From Roseovarius sp. MMSF_3350 (GTDB lineage: Bacteria; Pseudomonadota; Alphaproteobacteria; Rhodobacterales; Rhodobacteraceae), in the NCBI RefSeq assembly GCF_030733425.1, contig NZ_JASHIZ010000001.1, positions 124,001-188,000 on the forward strand: a stretch of 64,000 nt of DNA. Reading direction: 5' to 3'. A model generated the notes under the pieces. The model had not been told where the DNA came from. It saw nothing but the letters and a program-made list of their open reading frames with translations, and searched no databases. How positions within the stretch are numbered: the stretch's first letter is position 1; each line of letters begins with the position of its first letter. Shown piece after piece: positions 1-6,049 of this stretch. A program made the position numbers and the translations under genes.

Positions 1-178
1 CGTATGGCTTCTTGGCTGTGATAGAAACGATCAAGAACTGCGCTTAAACGCCGAGCGCAATTTTTGCTTTTAATATACTTTTTGACTCAACCATGGTACG
101 TTGTAGTCACGCTCTCGGGTGTACGGCCTTGTCCGGATACGCTTCCCTCGGGGGTGTAATACGTACTAACTCCCTTTG

Positions 179-207
179 ACGCCCTGGCCTTCGCGGCCGG
201 GGCGTTT
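179..207 (+). terminator. Candidate terminator hairpin
   Basis: An 11-bp stem with one G-T wobble and a TTCGC loop is followed by only a short T run on the plus strand. It would end a plus-strand gene lying left of the window. The weak T run limits confidence. Confidence 0.4.
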
Positions 208-252
208 CAACTACTTCGAAGTAACAACACCCGTGATTTGATATCCTTACAT

Positions 253-281
253 AAAAAAGCGACCGAGATAGGCTCGGTCGC
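253..281 (-). terminator. Rho-independent terminator
   Basis: A perfect 9-bp stem (GCGACCGAG with CTCGGTCGC) has a 5-nt loop and, read on the minus strand, is followed by six Ts. It lies 170 bp beyond the stop of the minus-strand secreted-protein gene ending at 451 and is the best candidate for ending that transcript. Confidence 0.75.
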
Positions 282-407
282 AGTGATATAAGGAGATCCA
301 GGCGAGGCGAATGGATTTCAACAGCCTCGCCAACGTCTCTCAACCTAGACGATTGCGAGCGACATTTCCACTCGGAACGCAACCAGTTTTGGCTCCCGTT
401 CTGTCGC

Positions 408-429
408 CAGGCCGCCTTTCAGCGGCCTG
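408..429 (-). terminator. Hairpin just past the secreted-protein gene
   Basis: CAGGCCGC pairs with GCGGCCTG around a 6-nt loop, about 20 bp beyond the stop codon at 451. There is no T run on the minus strand, so this may be a 3'-end stabiliser or a weak terminator ahead of the strong one at 253-281. Confidence 0.35.
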
Positions 430-450
430 ACGCATTTTGCATTCGGGGGT

Positions 451-1014
451 TCAGCCGTCGTTTGTGCCAGTGGTCGCCTCTGCACCAGCACGGGCCCCCA
501 ATTGAGCCTGGATGCTATCGCGGAAGTCTTGAGCAGCCATGCCGATGGAGACACCAGCCTCTGAATCGGTCTGCAGTCCAGCTGCGTCTACCGCAACCTG
601 ATCAACACCCAGGCCGAGGCCGGGATTTACGTCGATCACGGCTTGGGCAGTTCCTGTGGCGCTCGTGCGCGTGTCAGCAATGGTGCCGATGGACTGACCG
701 TCTGCGGATGCGACTTCAGCACCGACGTTCACACCAGCCGCTGCGTTGTCAGTTGCAGCGTTCGAAGACGTGTTTGCATTGGAATCAACGCCGACATTCC
801 CGGTGTCGGTGCTCACACCTGCGCCAACTCCAGCGTTTGCGCCAACTCCGCCAACGCCCGCATCAGCGCCTACACCGGCATTAGCGCCCACTCCAGCGCC
901 AACTCCGCCAACGCCAGCCTCTGCACCTGCATCTGCGCCGACGCCTTGTGCATACAGTGGCAGCGCGAGGGTCGAGGCCAGTGCGGTGGTCAATGCGACT
1001 GTCTTGAGTTTCAT
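451..1014 (-). CDS. Secreted Gly/Ala-rich repeat protein with PRC-barrel-like region
   Basis: The 187-residue product begins with a clear Sec signal peptide (cleavage likely after LPLYA). Residues ~24-70 are built almost only of Gly, Val, Ala, Asn and Asp in short GVGANAGVGA-type units. Residues ~95-150 resemble a PRC-barrel-like fold: a V-G-x-x-V-x-S-x-D-G-x-x-I-G start, then a short strand-rich stretch ending in V-A-V-D-A-A-G-L. The tail contains a segment of amphipathic character. PRC-like domains with signal peptides occur in periplasmic or secreted alphaproteobacterial proteins of unknown role. The function is not known. The low-complexity part suggests an exposed or structural role, which is inference. 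Transcription probably ends at the hairpins downstream. Confidence 0.75.
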   Translation of the reverse strand: MKLKTVALTTALASTLALPLYAQGVGADAGAEAGVGGVGAGVGANAGVGADAGVGGVGANAGVGAGVSTDTGNVGVDSNANTSSNAATDNAAAGVNVGAEVASADGQSIGTIADTRTSATGTAQAVIDVNPGLGLGVDQVAVDAAGLQTDSEAGVSIGMAAQDFRDSIQAQLGARAGAEATTGTNDG

Positions 1015-1534
1015 TGTGCTAACCTTTCGTACTTGTCCAAGCTACAGGCCGATCAGACGACCTGCTTCGAAAGGGATAAGCACGCACGCAAAAATTTCGA
1101 TAACCCTCCCGATCCGAGCAGTTCAGACGGCAAAATCCAGCTTCTTTCGCGGATAACGACGGCAATCTACCGCAAGGCGTGACATGCGATTGAAACAAAG
1201 TTCGAAGACTTACGTGACAGTTCGTTTTTCGAAACGCGTTGTTTCGCAGAAAACCCGCAACGGCCAATTTAGAACACATTCGAGCCACATTTAGCGCACG
1301 GACAAAACGCAAAGATGGCTATCAGTAACGAGTGTTTATAACTGATTTCCATGACGAAAGCGGCGACCGTGTGTGATTTGCGGTTGCCGCATTTTTCATT
1401 TCTGGAGACCGTTTATGCCAAAACAATGGCTGAAGCAGCTCTAGTCTATCGCTTTCAAAGCCACGCCTGGGCCTGCGGCTACCTGGCCGTTATCGAGAAA
1501 CTGAACTGTCTGGCAATCGATTGCAGGATTCGCC
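1015..1534. other. Intergenic gap, no supported gene
   Basis: About 520 bp between two minus-strand genes. Open frames on both strands lack ribosome sites and have atypical composition. A short plus-strand stretch at 1474-1509 resembles, at the protein level, the sequence at the extreme left edge of the window; see findings. The left part should carry the promoter of the secreted protein gene starting at 1014. Confidence 0.5.
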
Positions 1535-1930
1535 CTATCCGCAGGGGAAGGCTTCGGAGTATGCAGTCCAGATCAAGGTCCGGGCACTGGTGTGGCGAGT
1601 TTCAGGGTTATTTGTGAGGTACTTTATCACGACGTCCATCAGTTGTTCGTTTGAAGCCTCAGACGGAACGCAGCTGCCTGTAATGACCCCGACTGCATCA
1701 TTTACAGCATCTGTGCCCAATCGAGGGTTGGCCTGCATTACAGCCAGAGTGCCGCCCCAAGGAGCGCCCTCCGAATACCCGATGATGTAGCCAAGGCAAA
1801 ACCCGGCCATGACCTGGTTATCGCTCGTACAGGTATCAAGCAATTGGTTGCCAGTAATCTGCTGCGCGCTGGAACTCGTCGCTATTGCCGTCAGGCAACA
1901 AGCCATAGAGGCGAACCTAAACCACTTCAT
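1535..1930 (-). CDS. Rap1a/Tai-family immunity-like periplasmic protein
   Basis: The 131-residue product has a signal peptide (residues 1-22, ending SSSAQ) and then a compact domain matching the Rap1a/Tai pattern: G-N-x-L-L-x-x-C near the start, a central F-C-L-G-Y-I-x-G, a conserved Cys in the middle and V-V-x-K-Y-L followed by a C-terminal E-A-F-P-C. Rap1a and Tai proteins are periplasmic immunity proteins against type VI secretion amidase effectors, but many homologues stand alone with unknown roles. The start codon overlaps the stop of the upstream XRE regulator gene by ATGA, so the two form an operon. No effector or type VI gene is seen in the window. The family call is by motif; the immunity role is inference. 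Confidence 0.75.
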   Translation of the reverse strand: MKWFRFASMACCLTAIATSSSAQQITGNQLLDTCTSDNQVMAGFCLGYIIGYSEGAPWGGTLAVMQANPRLGTDAVNDAVGVITGSCVPSEASNEQLMDVVIKYLTNNPETRHTSARTLIWTAYSEAFPCG

Positions 1931-2181
1931 GGTTTATCCTTCTTCAATCTCACACCTACGCCTCCTCCATTCTCTGGAATGAACTCCACCCCGGCAGCTT
2001 CTAGAGCTTCTCGGATAGCATCGGCGGTTTCAGTTCGACCGCCAATAGGCCCGGTAGAAGCTTCGAGCCTTTTGATCGTTGGAATGGACACTCCTGACTT
2101 TTCAGCAAGGTCATTTTGGGACCATTTCAGTAACGCTCGTGCAGCTTTCACCTGCTCAATTGATACTTTTAGTATTGACAC
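1927..2181 (-). CDS. XRE-family helix-turn-helix regulator
   Basis: The 84-residue protein is essentially one Cro/C1-type helix-turn-helix domain: residues ~7-45 carry the A-A-R-A-L-L-x-W-S-Q-x-D-L-A pattern followed by G-V-S-x-x-T-I-x-R-L-E. The tail ends in G-V-E-F-I-P-E-N-G, common to short alphaproteobacterial regulators often found beside mobile genes. The GTG start at 2181 gives the full domain; no strong ribosome site precedes it. It shares an ATGA overlap with the downstream Rap1a-like gene and is divergent from the small genes starting at 2238. Two inverted repeats in and beside its 5' end are likely its own operators, implying autoregulation and control of both directions. Confidence 0.85.
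   Translation of the reverse strand: MSILKVSIEQVKAARALLKWSQNDLAEKSGVSIPTIKRLEASTGPIGGRTETADAIREALEAAGVEFIPENGGGVGVRLKKDKP
2161..2177. promoter_or_regulatory. Imperfect operator repeat inside 5' end of XRE gene
   Basis: TGATAC-TTTTA-GTATTG repeats the pattern of the perfect site 37 bp away. It lies within the first codons of the XRE gene, so binding there would repress its own transcript. Assignment to the XRE protein is inferred from position and symmetry. Confidence 0.5.
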
Positions 2182-2197
2182 GCGCCCGCCCCTATGG

Positions 2198-2214
2198 TGA
2201 TACTTTTGGTATCA
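2198..2214. promoter_or_regulatory. Perfect operator-like inverted repeat
   Basis: TGATAC-TTTTG-GTATCA is a perfect 6-bp inverted repeat with a 5-bp spacer, located in the divergent promoter region between the XRE gene and the plus-strand gene at 2238. On the minus strand it overlaps TATGAT, a good -10 element. A dimeric XRE repressor would fit this geometry. Confidence 0.6.
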
Positions 2215-2237
2215 TATCACGAGTGGAGGTTTCCGCA

Positions 2238-2660
2238 ATGAAAGACTGCCCTGAAAACATAGACACCGCTGGCAAACGCATCGCTTGGTTCTGCGAGCAT
2301 TTTGATGTTTCGCCCCCGACACTGGAGCACGACGACGATGAACCCGACGCGATCCTGCTCACTGACGAGCTTATGACGTGGATCAGAGTACAAGGCGCAT
2401 CCATGGATTGGGTGTTCTGTGGCGGCGTTGCAGGGATGGCATCGGTGTTTCGTGAGAAGCACAAGATGGACCCTGAAACCGCTCACTTCTTTGATTTGCT
2501 CCGGAAGCTCGATCCGCAAGAGCGGGAGGTCATCGTTGGCGCGCTCAAGGATAACGCAAGCGGCAAGGTTGATTTCTCCGATGCAATGGAGAACGCGCAG
2601 AAGCGAATAGACGACCTGCGTGAGATGCAAGTGACTACGGGAAAAGGAGGCTCAGCATGA
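2238..2660 (+). CDS. Hypothetical phage/island-type protein
   Basis: The 140-residue cytoplasmic protein has no recognised domain. It is acidic at residues ~28-40, then has a segment of the type Trp-Ile-Arg-x-x-G-A-S-x-D-W-V-F-x-G, which resembles short alphaproteobacterial proteins found in prophages and islands, followed by a charged helical C-terminus. The ATG at 2238 is chosen because GGAGG sits 8 nt upstream; a longer frame would run back through the operator region. It is the first gene of a small plus-strand operon divergent from the XRE gene and is probably repressed by that protein. Confidence 0.65.
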   Translation: MKDCPENIDTAGKRIAWFCEHFDVSPPTLEHDDDEPDAILLTDELMTWIRVQGASMDWVFCGGVAGMASVFREKHKMDPETAHFFDLLRKLDPQEREVIVGALKDNASGKVDFSDAMENAQKRIDDLREMQVTTGKGGSA

Positions 2661-2866
2661 ACCCGCAACGTGAAGCCTTTGAGGAAACCGACGGTCTGCT
2701 TCACCAGACCACCAGTCTCTTGGACACGCTATATGATCTGGCGATGGACAGTGACACGCTCGGCAATTCTGAACCTGAAGCGGTGCGGCTCATGACCCTG
2801 CTGGAAATTGCGCGTGAGAAAGCCCAGGAGGCGCTGCAGGCGCACCACAAGCGGGGGTGGGACTAG
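2657..2866 (+). CDS. Small hypothetical protein
   Basis: A 69-residue acidic, helix-rich protein rich in Glu, Leu and Ala, with no recognised domain or signal peptide. Its ATG overlaps the stop of the preceding gene (ATGA), and GGAGG lies 7 bp upstream, so translation is probably coupled. The context suggests a small accessory protein of the same mobile region. Function unknown. Confidence 0.6.
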   Translation: MNPQREAFEETDGLLHQTTSLLDTLYDLAMDSDTLGNSEPEAVRLMTLLEIAREKAQEALQAHHKRGWD

Positions 2867-2930
2867 GTTCGGCGAACGGATCAGAAACAGCAAAAATTAC
2901 TTCCAACCAGAACCCCAGGAGGGAACACGA

Positions 2931-3167
2931 ATGAACGACTTGAGCCTGCCCAAAGACGCCACGCTTTCCGACTGTGAGCACTACTCGATCATGCTGTGTG
3001 GAGTGATGGAGGGCGTGAACCACCTCGACAGCGAGGGACACAGCAACGCCCGTGTAGCGGTCGCTGAGGTTGCGGAAGCAATGATGAACGAACTCAGCAT
3101 GGCCCTTCAGACACTTTCAAGCGAAAGCAGAAATAGGATCCTGGGTGTGAAAGGAGTTGAAAACTGA
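2931..3167 (+). CDS. Small hypothetical protein
   Basis: A 78-residue protein starting at an ATG preceded by AGGAGGG at optimal distance; a longer upstream frame lacks this signal. It is mostly helical, with two Cys residues near positions 16 and 24 and a hydrophobic-charged alternation suggesting a small bundle. No family is recognised. It is the third gene of the operon from 2238, and a terminator follows at 3193. Confidence 0.6.
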   Translation: MNDLSLPKDATLSDCEHYSIMLCGVMEGVNHLDSEGHSNARVAVAEVAEAMMNELSMALQTLSSESRNRILGVKGVEN

Positions 3168-3192
3168 AAATCGCCCTTATCCTTGTCGTCGG

Positions 3193-3220
3193 AGGCAGCC
3201 TGCATTCGTGGGCTGCCTTT
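3193..3220 (+). terminator. Terminator after the small-gene operon
   Basis: An 8-bp stem with GGCAGCC and GGCTGCC arms and a 10-nt loop, followed by TTT, placed 26 bp past the stop of the 2931 gene. It supports ending the operon here and starting the next gene at the ATG after the hairpin. Confidence 0.6.
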
Positions 3221-3242
3221 CCCCATTAAGGCTATTTCAAAA

Positions 3243-3731
3243 ATGACATTTCAGTACGACATTAACCGCCAGTGGTCTGACCAGTTCATACCGCAAATCA
3301 AAAGCATTGTCGGTAGTCACCTGTTGCAGGCGGCTCCCGATATGCTCGACATGACCCAAGCAACGGATCTGGTGATGCTGGACGCCCGCGACATGCGGAT
3401 TGCCGCTCGGGTACGCAGGCCGGGATATGCCGACCGCTACCCGTACCAGTTTACTGTGCGCTCCCGGCTTCCCTCCGGCGCGGAGACGGAGCTTTCCAAG
3501 ATAGTGAACGGGAAAGGCGACTGGCTGTTCTATGGCCACGCCAACGCCTCTCAGACGGCTGTAGAGCGGTGGTACCTGATCGACCTCAACGCCTTCCGAG
3601 CCGCGCTGATCCGGCAGGGTGCGGAGGGCCTGTGTTGGGGCAACAAGTGCAATCCAGATGGAACGCGGTTCACCTGGTTTGATGTGCGCAGCTTTCCGGC
3701 CGATCCGCCGTTGGTGGTGGCGAGTTCCTGA
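3243..3731 (+). CDS. Phage/island-type protein of unknown function, possible nuclease fold
   Basis: The 162-residue protein starts at the ATG at 3243. An upstream in-frame start would read through the terminator at 3193. Residues ~35-65 show a T-D-L-V-M-L strand followed by an A-A-R-V-R-R-P-G strand. Later come T-E-L-x-K-I-V-N-G-K-G-D-W-x-F-Y-G-H and a C-terminal W-F-D-V-R-S-F. The order of an acidic strand followed by a basic strand, then a Gly-Asp-Trp turn, recalls phage-encoded PD-(D/E)XK-like proteins, but the catalytic pattern is not clear and this is only a suggestion. It is probably part of the same mobile region as its neighbours. Confidence 0.6.
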   Translation: MTFQYDINRQWSDQFIPQIKSIVGSHLLQAAPDMLDMTQATDLVMLDARDMRIAARVRRPGYADRYPYQFTVRSRLPSGAETELSKIVNGKGDWLFYGHANASQTAVERWYLIDLNAFRAALIRQGAEGLCWGNKCNPDGTRFTWFDVRSFPADPPLVVASS

Positions 3732-3908
3732 TATAGACCTCCCTACAAAGTAATCAGAAACTCCCGTCGACTTACAATCCGATAGGTTTGTCTTCCGAAT
3801 TGCCAGAATACGACAAAAATTGGGCATAGTGGCACTTTGCGGTCACAATTATAATTGCCAAGATTATCAGCATAGCAAGTGAGAATATTCGAATCACTTT
3901 TGAAGTCC

Positions 3909-3934
3909 GTGGCAACCTCACATGGGGTTGCCAC
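3909..3934. repeat. Perfect 9-bp inverted repeat
   Basis: GTGGCAACC is followed by an 8-nt loop and GGTTGCCAC in an AT-rich gap. There is no T run on either side, so a terminator is doubtful. It could be a regulator site or an RNA hairpin. Confidence 0.5.
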
Positions 3935-3984
3935 ATTTGTAACAACACGACTGTGTTTGTCGCTCGAGTATTGGAGGGGCGCAA

Positions 3985-4302
3985 GTGCACTGGAAAGAAT
4001 GCGCCCGATTAAGGGATGCCGATGTTACGGGATCGCGTTTGAGCTGGCCATCAAACGGTTGGAACGACTTCGACTGCCAACATGAACTCACCATTTCTGA
4101 CGTGTGGGGAGGAATCTCGTGGCTTTGGACATGGCCAGGAGACTGGATCCTGTCGAGGGAACCCCTGCCGACTTTCTTTGAAATTGAAACGTCCACCGCC
4201 ATTGGTACCAATGCATCCACAGCGCTGACATGGATAATACTGTATTGGGCATTTTCACCCACCATCAAAGCTCTTGTGACGCAAATGAGCAGAAAAGCTT
4301 AA
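3985..4302 (+). CDS. Hypothetical small protein with C-terminal membrane segment
   Basis: The 105-residue frame starts at GTG with GGAGGGG five bases upstream, the strongest ribosome site in this part of the window. The N-terminal half is soluble and rich in Trp and Asp. Residues ~75-95 form a hydrophobic stretch ending in Lys/Arg, compatible with one membrane helix. I recognise no family. A competing minus-strand frame covers the same bases but lacks a comparable start. It may be an orphan gene of the tRNA-linked region; it is called mainly on the ribosome site. Confidence 0.4.
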   Translation: MHWKECARLRDADVTGSRLSWPSNGWNDFDCQHELTISDVWGGISWLWTWPGDWILSREPLPTFFEIETSTAIGTNASTALTWIILYWAFSPTIKALVTQMSRKA

Positions 4303-4399
4303 AACGCGAACAGTCGTTGCGCGGGGTGGACTAAAGGGTGGATGGAAATTAATTGAAATCGCACAAGCGATTGATTTTACATGGTTTTTCTTGAAAAAG

Positions 4400-4475
4400 T
4401 GGTGCCGCTGAAGGGACTCGAACCCCCGACCCCATCATTACGAATGACGTGCTCTACCAGCTGAGCTACAGCGGC
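4400..4475 (-). tRNA. tRNA-Thr (anticodon CGT)
   Basis: The minus strand folds as a standard 76-nt tRNA: acceptor GCCGCTG with its partner CAGCGGC, a D-arm with GCTC/GAGC, an anticodon stem CGTCA/TGATG enclosing the loop TTCGTAA (anticodon CGT), a T-loop TTCGAGT and an encoded CCA end. It reads ACG threonine codons. Confidence 0.95.
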
Positions 4476-4520
4476 CCCGTGGAGCGCGGCTATAGCACTC
4501 CAATCCGTATCCGAAAAGGG

Positions 4521-6029
4521 CTATTTTTCGGTCTCTTCGAGGCGGGTATCCTCGACGATCTCGGCATCCGCGACCTCGGACTCGTCGGCCTCGTTCGTGC
4601 CGGTCCTGTGCGTGTCGACCCCGCTATCCAGCGTATCCGCCGCGTTATCCGGTTGGGATCCGACGATCAGGGGCAGCATCTCGATCCCGGTGGCGGAAGA
4701 CACGGACGAGGCCGGCGGCGCCCGCCAGCTCAGCGTGTCGAAGGCGTTGCAATTGTCGCAGGACGGAGCCCACTGAGCGTGGATGTGATGGCAGTTTTCA
4801 CACACCCATTGCGGCCCGCGCGGCGCCGACAGGGCGCGGGCGAGCCAGCCCTTCACCACGCTGTCCGACGCGCCTTCGCCGCGTTCGATGGCGGCCATTA
4901 TGGTCAGCGCGCGGGCATCGGGGTCGACCTCGGCAAGATCGCCCAGCGCACGGCGGGCGGCGGGGAAATCCTCTGCGGCGAGGTGCAGTTCGGCATCGAT
5001 CAGGCGCGTCTCGCGATGATCGGGATGGATTTTCAGCAGCTTGGAGAAGCGCTTGATCCGGGCCTGCGGCGTCTCTTCGGGTTCGATCTCGGCGAAGGCG
5101 GCGGCAAGGTCGGGATGAGGCTGGGCATCCCATGCCTTTTTGATCACCCGGGTGGCGTGGCGCTTGTTGCCCTGTTCGATATAGCCGCGGGCGGTCAGAA
5201 CGGCGGCCGGCACCAGATCGGGCGAGAGCTTGTTCGCGGCGATGGCGGCCTCGCGGGCCTCGATGCTTTTGCCTTCGTCCAGAATGTCGCGCGCCTCGGA
5301 CAGGGCCAGTACGGCGTCGCGGCGGCGGTGAACGTCGCGCGGCAGGTTGCCGGATTTCAGCTTGGCGCTGAGCGTTTCGCGCGCGCCCTTCCAGTCGCCG
5401 GTCTGGGCTTGCAGTTTCAGCAGCGTGTCCTGCACTTCCTCGTGTTTGGGTTTGAGCGTGAAGGCGGTCTTGGCGAGCTTCAGCGCGGTTTCGGTTTCAC
5501 CATCGGCCAGCTTCTGGCGCAGGATGCCGCGCACGCCGACGAAGCGGGTCTTCTCGTTCGTCAGCAAACGCTTGTAGGTTTCCTCGGCCTTGCGGCGGTT
5601 GCCCGACATCTCGGCGGCCTGCGCGGTGATCAGGTTGGTGAGCGCGGGCTTGTTGAGATAACGTTCGGCCTTGCCAGCCTTGGCCATGGCCACTTCGCCC
5701 TCGCCGGACGCCAGTGCCATCATGCCCTCGGACAGTGCCTGATAGCCCTTTTCCTGCCGGTTGCGCTGGAAATAGCGCGACAGCGCGGTGTCATCGCCGT
5801 TGATGAAGTGCAGGACGGCAACCAGCAGCGAGACGATCTTCAGGATGAGCCAGACGGCAACCACCAGCAGGACAAGCGCGATCACCGCCATGAGCGGGGT
5901 CAGGTTGAATTCCTGTCCGGCCATCACGATGCGCACGCCGCCGTCGAGTTCCAGCAGATAGATCGCCCCCCAGCTGGCCGCGGCGACGAGGCCGATGAAG
6001 AGGACGATCTTGATTATGGACCACAACAT
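4521..6029 (-). CDS. hemY: HemY-family tetratricopeptide membrane protein with C-terminal zinc ribbon
   Basis: The 502-residue protein begins with two membrane helices (residues ~5-25 and ~42-70), the N-terminal HemY domain, followed by tetratricopeptide-like helical repeats to ~400. The family is linked by gene order to tetrapyrrole synthesis, although its biochemical role is unclear; it is not the Gram-positive coproporphyrinogen oxidase of the same name. After the repeats, residues ~409-430 carry C-x2-C and C-x2-C pairs (CENC and CDNC) typical of a small zinc ribbon, then an acidic disordered tail. It is the third gene of the hemD / mitofilin-like / hemY operon. Confidence 0.85.
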   Translation of the reverse strand: MLWSIIKIVLFIGLVAAASWGAIYLLELDGGVRIVMAGQEFNLTPLMAVIALVLLVVAVWLILKIVSLLVAVLHFINGDDTALSRYFQRNRQEKGYQALSEGMMALASGEGEVAMAKAGKAERYLNKPALTNLITAQAAEMSGNRRKAEETYKRLLTNEKTRFVGVRGILRQKLADGETETALKLAKTAFTLKPKHEEVQDTLLKLQAQTGDWKGARETLSAKLKSGNLPRDVHRRRDAVLALSEARDILDEGKSIEAREAAIAANKLSPDLVPAAVLTARGYIEQGNKRHATRVIKKAWDAQPHPDLAAAFAEIEPEETPQARIKRFSKLLKIHPDHRETRLIDAELHLAAEDFPAARRALGDLAEVDPDARALTIMAAIERGEGASDSVVKGWLARALSAPRGPQWVCENCHHIHAQWAPSCDNCNAFDTLSWRAPPASSVSSATGIEMLPLIVGSQPDNAADTLDSGVDTHRTGTNEADESEVADAEIVEDTRLEETEK

Positions 6030-6049
6030 TCTCTGACTTCCCCTGGCGT

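Larger units (their letters stand above)
1..450. other. Intergenic stretch at left edge, hairpins only
   Basis: I see no convincing gene here. Two short plus-strand open frames enter from the left edge and stop near 47 and 73; either could be the tail of a truncated upstream gene. Three hairpins are present: one near 179-205, a textbook minus-strand terminator at 253-281, and one at 408-429. A 39-codon plus-strand frame from an ATG at 311, behind AAGGAG at 291, runs into the 408-429 hairpin; I do not consider it supported. Confidence 0.5.
1..4399. mobile_element. Candidate tRNA-Thr-associated genomic island (right end)
   Basis: The region lies directly downstream of the 3' end of tRNA-Thr, the usual integration target of tyrosine-recombinase islands. 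It carries an XRE repressor with divergent small phage-like genes, an immunity-like protein, orphan frames and AT-richer gaps, while everything right of the tRNA is housekeeping. No integrase and no duplicated tRNA end were found in the window, so the left limit is beyond it. Confidence 0.35.

Noticed and set aside
107..382. Minus-strand open frame of 91 codons near the left edge
   Set aside because: It runs straight through the strong terminator at 253-281, is Arg/Pro/Ser-biased and lacks a ribosome site.
3918..4268. 116-codon minus-strand frame opposite the orphan gene at 3985
   Set aside because: No ribosome site and unlikely composition; the plus-strand frame has a much better start signal.
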